From Candidatus Undinarchaeales archaeon (lineage in GTDB: Archaea; SpSt-1190; JASMDC01), in the NCBI GenBank assembly GCA_030753015.1, contig JASMDC010000006.1, forward strand, positions 62,001-126,000: a DNA stretch of 64,000 nt, in the 5' to 3' direction. How positions within the stretch are numbered: position 1 is the stretch's first letter; every line of letters starts with the position of its first letter. The notes under the pieces are model-generated. The model was not told the DNA's origin. It made no database searches and saw nothing but the letters and a program-made list of their open reading frames with translations. A program made the position numbers and the translations under genes. Below are positions 45,583 through 54,093 of the stretch, piece by piece.

Positions 45583-47012
45583 TGGTGAAGCCGGGAGAGA
45601 GGGACCGTGTGAAGATGCCGGAGCAACTGCCCGAGGTGCGTGCCCGTAACTTCGAGGAGGTGCCCTTGGGCCTCACCGCAGAGCTGGCCGTCGCGGAGGC
45701 GGAGCGTTGCCTCAACTGCAAGAAACCGTTCTGCGTGGATGGATGCCCGGTGAGCGTCAAGATCCCCGAGTTCATCTCCCTGATAAGTGAGGGCAGGTTC
45801 GCCGAGGCCGCACGGAAGGTGAAGGAGACCAACGCGCTCCCCGCTGTGTGCGGACGGGTGTGCCCCCAGGAGGTCCAGTGCGAAGCAAGGTGCGTGCTCG
45901 GCAAGAAGTACGAGCCCGTGGCCATCGGCTACTTGGAGCGCTTTGTCGCCGACCACGAGCGCGAGAATGATCTGATCGAACTGGCGGAGCGCGCCCCCTC
46001 CACTGGGAAGAAGGTAGCGGTCATCGGCGCAGGCCCCTCCGGGCTCACTGTGGCAGGGGATCTCATCAAGCTCGGGCACGACGTGGTGATATTCGAGGCG
46101 CTCCACAAGCCCGGCGGCGTCCTCACCTACGGCATCCCCGAGTTCCGCCTCCCCATGCGCGTCATCGAGGCCGAGGTCGCCAACCTGCTGGAGCAGGGCG
46201 TGAGTCTGGAGATGGACTCGGTCATCGGCAAGGTGCGGACCGTGCGCGAGCTGATGGAGGAGGATGGATTCGACACCGTGTTCATTGGTGTGGGCGCAGG
46301 CCTGCCGCGCTTCATGGGCGTGCCCGGTGAGAACCTCAACGGTATCTACTCGTCCAATGAGTACCTCACGCGCTCGAACCTCATGAACGCCTTCCGCTTC
46401 CCCGAGTACGACACACCCGTGGAGCGGGCGAGGAAGGCAGTGGTCATCGGCGGCGGCAATGTTGCCATGGACTCGGTGCGCACGGCACTACGCCTGGGAG
46501 CAAAGGATGCCATCATCGCCTATCGCCGCGCCCGGGAGCAGCTGCCGGCCCGGACGGAGGAGATCCACCACGCCGAGCAGGAGGGCGTGCGGTTCCACTT
46601 CCTGACGGCCCCCATCCGCTTCATCGGCGATGACCGCGGATTCGTGAAGGCAATGGAGTGCATCTGCATGGAGCTGGGCGAGCCCGACGCCAGCGGCAGG
46701 AGACGGCCGGTTCCTATAGAGGGCTCCAACTTCATCATGGAGGCGGACCTTGTGGTAATCGCCGTCGGTACGAACTCCAATCCTCTGCTCACCTCCACCA
46801 TGCCGGAGCTGGAGCTGAACAAATGGGGCAACATAGTCACCAACGAGGACGGCGCCACCAACATCGAAGGTGTGTACGCCGGTGGCGACATCGTCACGGG
46901 CAGCGCCACGGTGATCGAGGCCATGGGTGCGGGGCGCCGCGCCGCGAGGGCGATGCACGAGTACATGACTGAAGGACGGTGGAAGGTGGAGAGGAAAGAG
47001 AGCGAGAAATGA
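45582..47012 (+). CDS. NfnB/SudA-like NADPH-dependent flavoprotein
   Basis: A 476-residue GltD-family protein. An N-terminal domain holds two [4Fe-4S] clusters (C-L-N-C-K-K-P-F-C-V-D-G-C-P and C-G-R-V-C-P-Q-E-V-Q-C-E-A-R-C). FAD (G-A-G-P-S-G-L) and NADPH (G-G-G-N-V-A-M-D) domains follow, ending A-G-G-D-I-V-T-G. In Nfn this subunit bears the bifurcating FAD and oxidises or reduces NADPH. It shares the core fold with the GltD half of the fusion at 10098-11513. The ATG overlaps the upstream stop by one base (TGATG). Confidence 0.93.
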   Translation: MVKPGERDRVKMPEQLPEVRARNFEEVPLGLTAELAVAEAERCLNCKKPFCVDGCPVSVKIPEFISLISEGRFAEAARKVKETNALPAVCGRVCPQEVQCEARCVLGKKYEPVAIGYLERFVADHERENDLIELAERAPSTGKKVAVIGAGPSGLTVAGDLIKLGHDVVIFEALHKPGGVLTYGIPEFRLPMRVIEAEVANLLEQGVSLEMDSVIGKVRTVRELMEEDGFDTVFIGVGAGLPRFMGVPGENLNGIYSSNEYLTRSNLMNAFRFPEYDTPVERARKAVVIGGGNVAMDSVRTALRLGAKDAIIAYRRAREQLPARTEEIHHAEQEGVRFHFLTAPIRFIGDDRGFVKAMECICMELGEPDASGRRRPVPIEGSNFIMEADLVVIAVGTNSNPLLTSTMPELELNKWGNIVTNEDGATNIEGVYAGGDIVTGSATVIEAMGAGRRAARAMHEYMTEGRWKVERKESEK

Positions 47013-47060
47013 GGGTATGCTCCCCCCTCACCGACACCCTCGGAAATTGACGGTCGAAAA

Positions 47061-47070
47061 CATATAAAGG
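47061..47070 (+). promoter_or_regulatory. TATA box of the PEP/pyruvate-binding protein gene
   Basis: CATATAAAGG ends 24 bases before the ATG, so the transcript is probably leaderless or nearly so. Confidence 0.6.
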
Positions 47071-47094
47071 CAGTATCTCTAAGAGAGTCCACGG

Positions 47095-49398
47095 ATGGCC
47101 GCCCGGAAGAACTATCTGCTCAAACGCATCCTCAATGACCGGAAGTTCATCGAGTACGCCCTCCAGTGGGAAGGCCTGGGTCTCTCGTATGTGCGCTACA
47201 AGCAGATGGGGCCGGCAGTGCACCCCGATGAGAAGAAGATCCTGCTCGAGAACATCGCACGGCTTGTGATCACCAGTGACGAGGCTCACGTGTCCTACAT
47301 CGCGAACCTCTTCGATTATGATGACCTCATCAAGATCGAGGAACGCATCTTCGGAAAGGGCAAGATCGGCGGGAAGAGTACGGGGATGCTGCTCGCTTTC
47401 AACGCCCTGCACAGGCACAGGGAGCATCTGGGATTCGAGGTCAGGATCCCAGACTCATGGTACTTGGGCAGCAACATGGACACCGAGTTCCTGACCTTGA
47501 ACGGCTTGCAACGGTTCGAGAATGCCAAGTGGCAGGAAAGCATCCAGTTGGATAACTACAATGAGTTCATGGAGCTGTTACCCGAGACCCGTCTCCCTCA
47601 GAAGATCCTCAAGAAACTACGCTCCCTGCTCCGAGAGACCCACGGTACACCCCTGATCCTCCGCTCCTCGTCGCTCCTCGAGGACAGCCATGGAACCCCC
47701 TTTCCTGGGATGTATGAAAGCTACTTCATCCCGAACTGTTATTCTTTGACAGAGAACCTGAGGATGACGGTCGACGCTGTCAAGAACATCTACTCATCGA
47801 TCTTCAAACCTGACTGCTTCAACTACCGGAAGAAGAAAGGCCTATTGCAGGAATATGAGGCCATGGCCATACTGATACAGAAGGTCGTGGGGGGAAGGTA
47901 CACGAGCCCCGAGGGCAAGGAGTATTTCTCCCCGCTCTTCTCCGGGGTTGGATTCTCGCAGAACTGCTATCCCTGGTCGAAGGAGGTACGTCAAGGCGAT
48001 GGTGTCGTGCGGCTTGCCCTGGGTCTCGGCACTGCTGTGGTCTCCCTTCCAGAGGAAGCGGAGGAGGCCGGTGTGTTCGTATGCGATCTCTCAACGTTCA
48101 GGACCCCCGCCCCCGAGGAACAGCTCAAGTCCTCCCAGAGGCTCGTCCATGCGGTGGACCTCCAAGAGACGGATATCAAAAAGACCATCAAACACCTCCC
48201 CATAAAGGACGTCGTGGCGTACAATGGTCTGTCGAGCCTTGGAGAGGGCCAGAACGGGGTCGAGGCGATCATCAGTATTCAGGAGGACTCGGGCAGTCTC
48301 GCACGGGCCTCAGGATACAACCTTCAAAAGGGATTCCCGTTCATCACCTTCCACTCCATCGAGAAGAAGTGGGGGCCGAGACTGAGAGAGGTCGTGAAGA
48401 TAATCGAGTTCGCCTATGCAAAGAACGAGATGCACACGTTCCTCGACGAGTCGAAATGGACGCTCGTCGGGACGATCATCGGCGACTGCCCAGGGGACAT
48501 CCGGGAGAGGCTCAAGGCGGATGACCTGTCCGATCCATTCGGGAGCATGATCGAAGCCGCTCAATTATCCTCCGAGATGAAGGAGAACCTGCACTACGTG
48601 GTCGAGGCCAAGAGGCTATTGGAGAACCTTTCCGATTATCCATCATTCAAATCAGCCCTAGGATCGCTGTCCAATAAGGATCTGAAGGAGAGGCTCGGCC
48701 AGATAATAAGAAGGCACGCCATCGACATCGAATTCTCGGTCGTGGGCGACATACTCTACATATTACAATGCCGCCCCCTGAGCTTATACGAAGAGACAGG
48801 ACTGGACGAGAGCATGCACGCCATCCCACCCGAGAGGAGGTTCATCGACGTGAAGGCGGTGTGTCCCACGGCACAACTGGACATCACACGTGTGATCTAT
48901 GTGGATGATGAGAAGTACATCCACATGTCACAACAACAAAAATACGCGGTCCGGGACAAGCTGAGCGAACTGAACAACTCGATGGGCGAGTCCATTGACC
49001 AGAAGGGAACCTCACACGAGGGGGATTTCATGTTCCTCCTTCCTGGGAGGGTGGGATCCTCCCATCCGGAGCTTGGTATCCCCGTGAAGTACAAAGATAT
49101 TAACAACGCCCGGATACTGGTGGAGTATCCGCTCGGGCTGCAAAAGCCGGAGTTCTCCTACGGCTCGCATTTCTATCTGAGGTTGGTAGGTGACGGGATC
49201 TACACCTTTGGAATCCAGGAAGGTGACCTGTTCCGAAGGGAGCTGATCGAGATGAATGCCGTGCAGAGGTTCTTTGACGGGGCCATTATCGTCTCGAGAC
49301 TCCCCCTCGGTGTGTACATGTCCGGAGTGGAGAGAAGGGTCGTATGTGAGATGATGGAGGGCGGAGAGTACGGACCCGAAGTGCTGCTCGAGATGTGA
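47095..49398 (+). CDS. PEP/pyruvate-binding domain protein (PpsA N-terminal-like)
   Basis: A 767-residue protein. The middle contains the ATP-grasp-type nucleotide domain of PEP synthase and pyruvate phosphate dikinase: G-K-I-G-G-K-S-T-G-M near residue 90 and L-R-S-S-S-L-L-E-D-S near 190. A Q-C-R-P-L-S motif near 565 ends that domain. The swivelling phosphohistidine domain (T-G-G-x-x-S-H-A-A) and the PEP-binding barrel of true PEP synthases are absent. The C-terminus instead has P-G-R-V-G-S-S-H-P-E-L-G-I-P-V, a segment also seen in uncharacterised relatives. An ATP-dependent kinase or ligase is plausible, but the substrate is unknown. It has its own promoter. Confidence 0.8.
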   Translation: MAARKNYLLKRILNDRKFIEYALQWEGLGLSYVRYKQMGPAVHPDEKKILLENIARLVITSDEAHVSYIANLFDYDDLIKIEERIFGKGKIGGKSTGMLLAFNALHRHREHLGFEVRIPDSWYLGSNMDTEFLTLNGLQRFENAKWQESIQLDNYNEFMELLPETRLPQKILKKLRSLLRETHGTPLILRSSSLLEDSHGTPFPGMYESYFIPNCYSLTENLRMTVDAVKNIYSSIFKPDCFNYRKKKGLLQEYEAMAILIQKVVGGRYTSPEGKEYFSPLFSGVGFSQNCYPWSKEVRQGDGVVRLALGLGTAVVSLPEEAEEAGVFVCDLSTFRTPAPEEQLKSSQRLVHAVDLQETDIKKTIKHLPIKDVVAYNGLSSLGEGQNGVEAIISIQEDSGSLARASGYNLQKGFPFITFHSIEKKWGPRLREVVKIIEFAYAKNEMHTFLDESKWTLVGTIIGDCPGDIRERLKADDLSDPFGSMIEAAQLSSEMKENLHYVVEAKRLLENLSDYPSFKSALGSLSNKDLKERLGQIIRRHAIDIEFSVVGDILYILQCRPLSLYEETGLDESMHAIPPERRFIDVKAVCPTAQLDITRVIYVDDEKYIHMSQQQKYAVRDKLSELNNSMGESIDQKGTSHEGDFMFLLPGRVGSSHPELGIPVKYKDINNARILVEYPLGLQKPEFSYGSHFYLRLVGDGIYTFGIQEGDLFRRELIEMNAVQRFFDGAIIVSRLPLGVYMSGVERRVVCEMMEGGEYGPEVLLEM

Positions 49399-49668
49399 TG
49401 CTGGAACACCTTCCGCAAGACAGTATCATCTCGGGCCCGCCCGTACTGGGCTCAAATAATGAGAGTATCGTATGCCTTCCCGCTCATGAAGGGGGGAGGG
49501 AGGGGCTCGATGGCCAGGCATGGTCCACAGCGGTAACATCATCGTGAAAGCGATCCTCGCGTCTGGACGTGCCTCTAGGGCGATCCGCGGGCGGCTGTCG
49601 TCGGCCACCTAGCTCAGACGGACCTGGCAGCGAGCGTGGGCGCCCCGGCACGCGCCCGCCCCGCCAAG
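49399..49668. other. Gap upstream of the GT-C-like gene
   Basis: No gene seen on either strand. A GC-rich GGGCG/CGCCC hairpin-forming stretch lies at about 49636-49660. Confidence 0.35.
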
Positions 49669-49677
49669 TGATAAATG
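49669..49677 (+). promoter_or_regulatory. TATA-like element before the GT-C-like gene
   Basis: GTGATAAAT; it predicts a start near 49700 and a leader of about 77 bases, which carries a GGGAGGGAG site before the ATG. Confidence 0.4.
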
Positions 49678-49776
49678 TCTTGCGCTCGGAACGGATGGCG
49701 CAGGGGCCGTCCGGTCCCTTGAAGGAAGGATGCCCATGATGCGACCCGGACCAGTCCTTTGGGAGGGAGCACATCG

Positions 49777-51336
49777 ATGAGCACTATTGCTTCGTTCCCT
49801 CTTGCGACCGGTGCGCCAGTGGTCTGTTTCGTGGTCGGATCCCTCCTCCTGCTCGCCCTTGTGCGGTGCCGACGCTATATCGCCGACGACCTCCGCTCGA
49901 GCTCCCGACGCATCAGGATCGCAGTGCTCTGCGCTCTTGGCCTGTTCGTGTACCTCGTCACCTTCCAGGTAGGCCAATTCCATCGTGAGATCATCGACGA
50001 GTACTGGTTCGTGGAGTGGGCCCGGAACCTCACCCTCGGTGAGGGATTCGTGGACTGTTGGTATGTAGGGCTGGACGAGATGGTCTGTCGTCCCCTGACG
50101 GACATGCCCGCCTGGCCGACGGCGATCGCAACCGTTTCCGCCCTGACAGGTGTAGGGAGCTGGACGGCCATCCGACTTTCTATCTTCTGTGGGCTGGCTG
50201 CTGTCGTCCTCACGTTTCTTGTAGGACGGGCGCTCTTCGGAGACCTGGCTGGGCTCGTCGCCGCCGCCTTTCTGGCCGTGAATCCTGTCCACCTGATATG
50301 GAGCGCCACCGCTGCCAGCAACGCCTTCGCTCTGGCCCTCGTACTCCTTGCCGTGTACCTCGCCCTCCTATACATGCGCTCGCACGAACCATGGCTCTTG
50401 GCCGCATGCACGTTGGCCCTCTGCATCAGTCTCCTCTCCCGGGTTGAATATGCTCTATTCATCGTTCCCTTGGTAATGCTTCTCCGCGCGGAAGGCGCAT
50501 GGCCTCCACGACGCCACTGGCGGTATGCCATCCTCCCCCTTGCCCTCGTGGCCCTCGTCTACCTACCCATGGTGAGAATGATGGCCGGTCATCCTAAGAA
50601 CGTGGTGTACACGGGCGATCTGCTGTGGAACCAATCGATCCAGTACCTGTTCAAGGTGGCAATCGGATTCTACATACCCCTCCCGGCCGTGATCCTCGTC
50701 CTGTCGGCCCTCCTCTTGGTTGGCAAGGCCGAACGGCGTTCGGTGCTAGCCCTTGGTGCATGGTTCCTCGTATTCTTCCTATTCTACAACACCTGGCTCT
50801 CCGAAGGTCAGGATCGTCTCTTCCTCCTCACGCTTGTCCCCCTCTTCCTCCTGGCGGGCCTTGGTGTGCAGTCACTGAGGGGCCGTATTGGGATTCACGA
50901 GTTGGTGACGCTGGCGGTCTGTCTCCTTTTCGCTATCGGTCCCCTAGACACTCTTTCCCGAGGCGAGGAGGGCCCAGGCTCATTGTCATGGAACGCTCTC
51001 GCCACGCGACTTGTTAATGATTGGCCCTTCGATGGTGACTGCTATATTGTCACCGCGGATCCCTCGCTCTATATGGCCACAGGCGTAGCCAGGGCGGTCC
51101 CAGCCCGGGCCGTACTGGACGATCCTACCTTGGTGCGTAGACTGGTCGACTCGGGAGTATGTGTGCGCCTAGCGCGTAACGTCGGGAGTTCGGACGAAAC
51201 CGAAATGGCGCTGTTGACATCCACGCTTCAAGGGCAGGGGTATTCACTCATCGAGATGGAAGCGATCGGTGTACCCGGAGCGAACATGACCCTCTACGCG
51301 CCTCTTGCGGGACGCGTACGCTCTCTATCCGTGTGA
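49777..51336 (+). CDS. Multi-pass membrane glycosyltransferase of GT-C type
   Basis: A 519-residue integral membrane protein with about ten hydrophobic helices. An acidic loop after the second helix (I-D-E-Y-W-F-V-E-W-A-R) matches the place where ArnT/PMT-type (GT39/GT83) enzymes keep their catalytic Asp/Glu. The C-terminal 130 residues are soluble and probably extracellular. Such enzymes transfer sugars from polyprenyl phosphates to lipids or proteins. GGGAGGGAG lies 6-15 bases before the ATG; a TTG six codons upstream is rejected. The convergent neighbour is a carbamoyltransferase, hinting at glycan or lipid modification, but the genes are not co-transcribed. Confidence 0.72.
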   Translation: MSTIASFPLATGAPVVCFVVGSLLLLALVRCRRYIADDLRSSSRRIRIAVLCALGLFVYLVTFQVGQFHREIIDEYWFVEWARNLTLGEGFVDCWYVGLDEMVCRPLTDMPAWPTAIATVSALTGVGSWTAIRLSIFCGLAAVVLTFLVGRALFGDLAGLVAAAFLAVNPVHLIWSATAASNAFALALVLLAVYLALLYMRSHEPWLLAACTLALCISLLSRVEYALFIVPLVMLLRAEGAWPPRRHWRYAILPLALVALVYLPMVRMMAGHPKNVVYTGDLLWNQSIQYLFKVAIGFYIPLPAVILVLSALLLVGKAERRSVLALGAWFLVFFLFYNTWLSEGQDRLFLLTLVPLFLLAGLGVQSLRGRIGIHELVTLAVCLLFAIGPLDTLSRGEEGPGSLSWNALATRLVNDWPFDGDCYIVTADPSLYMATGVARAVPARAVLDDPTLVRRLVDSGVCVRLARNVGSSDETEMALLTSTLQGQGYSLIEMEAIGVPGANMTLYAPLAGRVRSLSV

Positions 51337-51379
51337 CGGGGGCGTCCTACTTGGGCCCGATCCCGACCTTAACTTCCGT

Positions 51380-53092
51380 TCACGAAGAGGATGCTAGGTA
51401 CGGCCCGATGGCCAGGAAATCGATGGCTCCCTCCGTAAAGGTGCGTACGGCACCGGCAGGATCGTACACCATGGGTGCCTCATGGAGGTTGAAGCTGGTA
51501 TTGATCAGGACGGGCAGGCCCGTGTTCTCCTCGTAGAGCCCGAGCAGTCGATGGAGCCGGGGCGTGGTTTTTGCTGACACGATCTGGGGCCGTGCCGTGC
51601 CATCAACGTGTACGGCACCAGGGCAGTGCTTGCGCATCCATGGAGTGCAGTTCAAGGTGATGGTCATTGTGGTCGCCGGGAGCTCGGCACCGGTGATGTC
51701 GCCGAAGCATTGCTCGACCCGCTCCTCGAGCACGAGCGGGGCGAAGGGCATGAACTCTGTGCGATTGAGGCGATCGTTGAGCCAATCGAGCACGGCCTCG
51801 TCGGTTGCGTGGACCAGGATGCTTCGGTTCCCGAGCGCCCGTGGCCCCCATTCAGCTCGACCATGGAACCGCCCAACCACCTTCCCCTCAGCTAGGAGCT
51901 TTGCCACCTCTGCCTCCAGGTCCGCAGGACGATTGTATGGGACATGGGCACCTTCGAGAGCCGACCGCACCTCGTTGTCAGTGAACCCTCTCCCCAGGTA
52001 GAGGTCGTCCAGGGGCGCTGACGCGGGACGGGCACAGGCGAGGGCAGCTCCTACGGCAAGCCCTCCGTCGCCCATGTGTGGGTGTACGAACACCGAGTCC
52101 ACGCCCTCAAGCTCCCAGAGCCGCTGGTTGAGCCGCACATTAGCGAACACTCCGCCAGCCAGTGCGAGATGGGACAGGCCCGTCCGCCCGACCCATTGGG
52201 CTACTAGCTCGGTCATCCGCTCCTCGATGTGGTGCTGTACCCATGCGGCCACATCCTCACGGTGATAACCAGCGAACATGCGCTCGAGCTCGGGCACCCC
52301 GGCCCATCCCCATCGTCCCAAATAGGTACCGGAGTCCGTGAAGGGGAAGGGGACGTCAACAGCTTTCCAGTCACCTTGTGCGGAGAGGCCCAGGATCTTG
52401 CCCTCGTGGCGGTGGGGGAGGAAGCCGAGCCATTGGGTTATCGCGGAATAGAACATACCAAAGGAGTCGATCCCTTTCATGGCATCGAGCCGTTCGATAC
52501 GACCGTCGGCGCAGCGGTTCACTGTCAGCGAGTACCCGTCCCCCAGGCCGTCGGCGGTGATACCCAGGACGGGATCATGCCCCGACAGGAAATAGGCCCC
52601 TGCGATATGGGCCACGTGGTGATCTATGGGGACGAGGGGCCGGTCCCTGATCGGTCGGGGAAGGTCCTTGCGCATCAAAGCAGGGACCGTGCGGGCGAGG
52701 AGACCCCCGCCCCATGATCCGGGATCGATGATGTTGAGCCCAAAACGGTCCTGGACGAAGTCGGACAGGAAGGGGACGAGCCCTCCTGAACTTGAGGCGC
52801 GGACATCGCCCTCCATGGCCTGGAACCGGCGGACCAGGCGTGCGTAAGGGGGAGGGGTGAGGATGCCACCGACAGCGATAACGTCCACATCGGAGTAGGT
52901 GAGCTCCGATATATCGAGCACCTCGTCGAGCGACCGCTTGGGGAATCCTCCCTGCAGCTTCTTTTGTGTGAGACGCTCCTCGTTGACGGCTGCCAGAATG
53001 GTCCCGTCCTTTACAATACAGGCGCCGCAGTCGTTCTGACTGTCCACCAGTCCGAGTACGACTCCCTTGCGCCAAGAGGATTCAGAGCCCAT
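51380..53092 (-). CDS. NodU/CmcH-family carbamoyltransferase
   Basis: A 570-residue enzyme that attaches carbamoyl groups to sugars or other metabolites. The N-terminal YrdC/Kae1-like part has I-D-H-H-V-A-H (His metal ligands, about 155-162) and G-I-T-A-D-G-L-G-D. The C-terminal part has G-R-A-E-W-G-P-R-A-L-G-N-R-S-I and I-N-T-S-F-N-L-H-E-A-P, both diagnostic of the family. The substrate is unknown; NodU acts on oligosaccharides and CmcH on cephems. The ATG at 53092 follows a TATA box by about 30 bases. An in-frame TTG seven codons upstream is rejected. Confidence 0.9.
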   Translation of the reverse strand: MGSESSWRKGVVLGLVDSQNDCGACIVKDGTILAAVNEERLTQKKLQGGFPKRSLDEVLDISELTYSDVDVIAVGGILTPPPYARLVRRFQAMEGDVRASSSGGLVPFLSDFVQDRFGLNIIDPGSWGGGLLARTVPALMRKDLPRPIRDRPLVPIDHHVAHIAGAYFLSGHDPVLGITADGLGDGYSLTVNRCADGRIERLDAMKGIDSFGMFYSAITQWLGFLPHRHEGKILGLSAQGDWKAVDVPFPFTDSGTYLGRWGWAGVPELERMFAGYHREDVAAWVQHHIEERMTELVAQWVGRTGLSHLALAGGVFANVRLNQRLWELEGVDSVFVHPHMGDGGLAVGAALACARPASAPLDDLYLGRGFTDNEVRSALEGAHVPYNRPADLEAEVAKLLAEGKVVGRFHGRAEWGPRALGNRSILVHATDEAVLDWLNDRLNRTEFMPFAPLVLEERVEQCFGDITGAELPATTMTITLNCTPWMRKHCPGAVHVDGTARPQIVSAKTTPRLHRLLGLYEENTGLPVLINTSFNLHEAPMVYDPAGAVRTFTEGAIDFLAIGPYLASSS

Positions 53093-53118
53093 GTTCTGAT
53101 CGCAATCCAGCAATCAAG

Positions 53119-53129
53119 TGATAAAAGAG
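53119..53129 (-). promoter_or_regulatory. TATA box of the carbamoyltransferase gene
   Basis: TCTTTTATCAC on the minus strand, about 30 bases before the ATG; a nearly leaderless transcript is expected. Confidence 0.5.
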
Positions 53130-53207
53130 TTGCGTTCATGGTCACCCAGGGTACGTGACCTGGACCGATATGCTATCTTCGATCCCGGGATGATTCCGTT
53201 TGGATCG

Positions 53208-54020
53208 TTACTCCTTGGTCTTCACTTCTTCGACCACGACCTCGCGCATGGGACGGCCGGTGCCGCCTCTGAACACGTTCAGCATCTCGGCGAATATGGC
53301 CACTGTGATCTCATAGGGCGACTCGGCGCCAACGTCCAGACCAATGGGGGCACGGACCTTCGCTATGGCCTCCTCGGAGACACCATCCCTACGCAGGCGC
53401 TTGAGCGCAGTGCGCGCCTTGTTCCTGCTCCCGATCATCCCGATGTACCCTGCATCGGACTCTACGGCGGTCCTGAGGCAGGTAAAGTCGTGGGCATGCC
53501 CGTGGGTGACGATCACGACAGCGCACATGGGATCCAGGGGTATGGTCGGGACCGTCTCGGTGTATGGGCCGCAGAAGAGCCGCTCGGCCTGGGGGAACCG
53601 CTCCTCGTTGCAGAAATCGGGTCTATCATCGGCCACCCATACGGGGATGCCCATCTTGTCTCCCATGTCCGCGAGCGCCGCCCCGATGTGGCCGCCGCCG
53701 CAGATGACAAGCCTGATGACAGGGCCGTGCGTTTCGATGAACACCGTAACCTTACCGCCGCACACCATTCCCTGCTTTGAGAGGTCGACGTCTATCGTTT
53801 CCGTGACCCGATGCTTCATCAGATGCTTGGCCTTGCCGTGCACGTACTTCTCAACCGCGCCACCGCCGATGCTCCCGACGATGGAACCGTCAGCGCGCAC
53901 GATCATCTTGCTGCCGATGTGACGGGGGCTGGAGCCCTCCGATGCTGTGATGGTGGCTACAGCGAACACCTCTCCCGCATCAGCCAGACGGCTCATCTCA
54001 GCGAGCAGCTTGTCGACCAT
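53208..54020 (-). CDS. XdhC/CoxI-family protein
   Basis: A 270-residue protein with the two XdhC parts. The N-terminal domain carries E-G-S-S-P-R and G-S-I-G-G-G-A-V-E, and the C-terminal Rossmann domain has C-G-G-G-H-I-G-A-A-L and I-G-M-I-G-S-R-N-K. XdhC binds molybdenum cofactor and passes it, after sulfuration, to xanthine dehydrogenase-type enzymes. No such enzyme is encoded in this window; the Mo/W enzymes seen here are formylmethanofuran dehydrogenases, so any link to them is speculative. Confidence 0.88.
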   Translation of the reverse strand: MVDKLLAEMSRLADAGEVFAVATITASEGSSPRHIGSKMIVRADGSIVGSIGGGAVEKYVHGKAKHLMKHRVTETIDVDLSKQGMVCGGKVTVFIETHGPVIRLVICGGGHIGAALADMGDKMGIPVWVADDRPDFCNEERFPQAERLFCGPYTETVPTIPLDPMCAVVIVTHGHAHDFTCLRTAVESDAGYIGMIGSRNKARTALKRLRRDGVSEEAIAKVRAPIGLDVGAESPYEITVAIFAEMLNVFRGGTGRPMREVVVEEVKTKE

Positions 54021-54041
54021 GTCATTCGTCCATATTCAATT

Positions 54042-54053
54042 CTTTTTTTATCT
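54042..54053 (-). promoter_or_regulatory. TATA box of the XdhC-like gene
   Basis: GATAAAAAAAGA on the minus strand, centred 27 bases before the ATG, so the mRNA is probably leaderless. Confidence 0.55.
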
Positions 54054-54093
54054 TCGTCCCTATCGGGCCTGCCTGTTTTCGCACGGACGTCCT

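Noticed and set aside
47095-49398. Phosphoenolpyruvate synthase
   Set aside because: The phosphohistidine swivel motif and PEP-binding barrel are absent.
49426-49774. Minus-strand frames of 60-96 codons in the gap before the GT-C-like gene
   Set aside because: They overlap each other, lack ribosome sites and are low-complexity Arg/Pro/Ser sequences.
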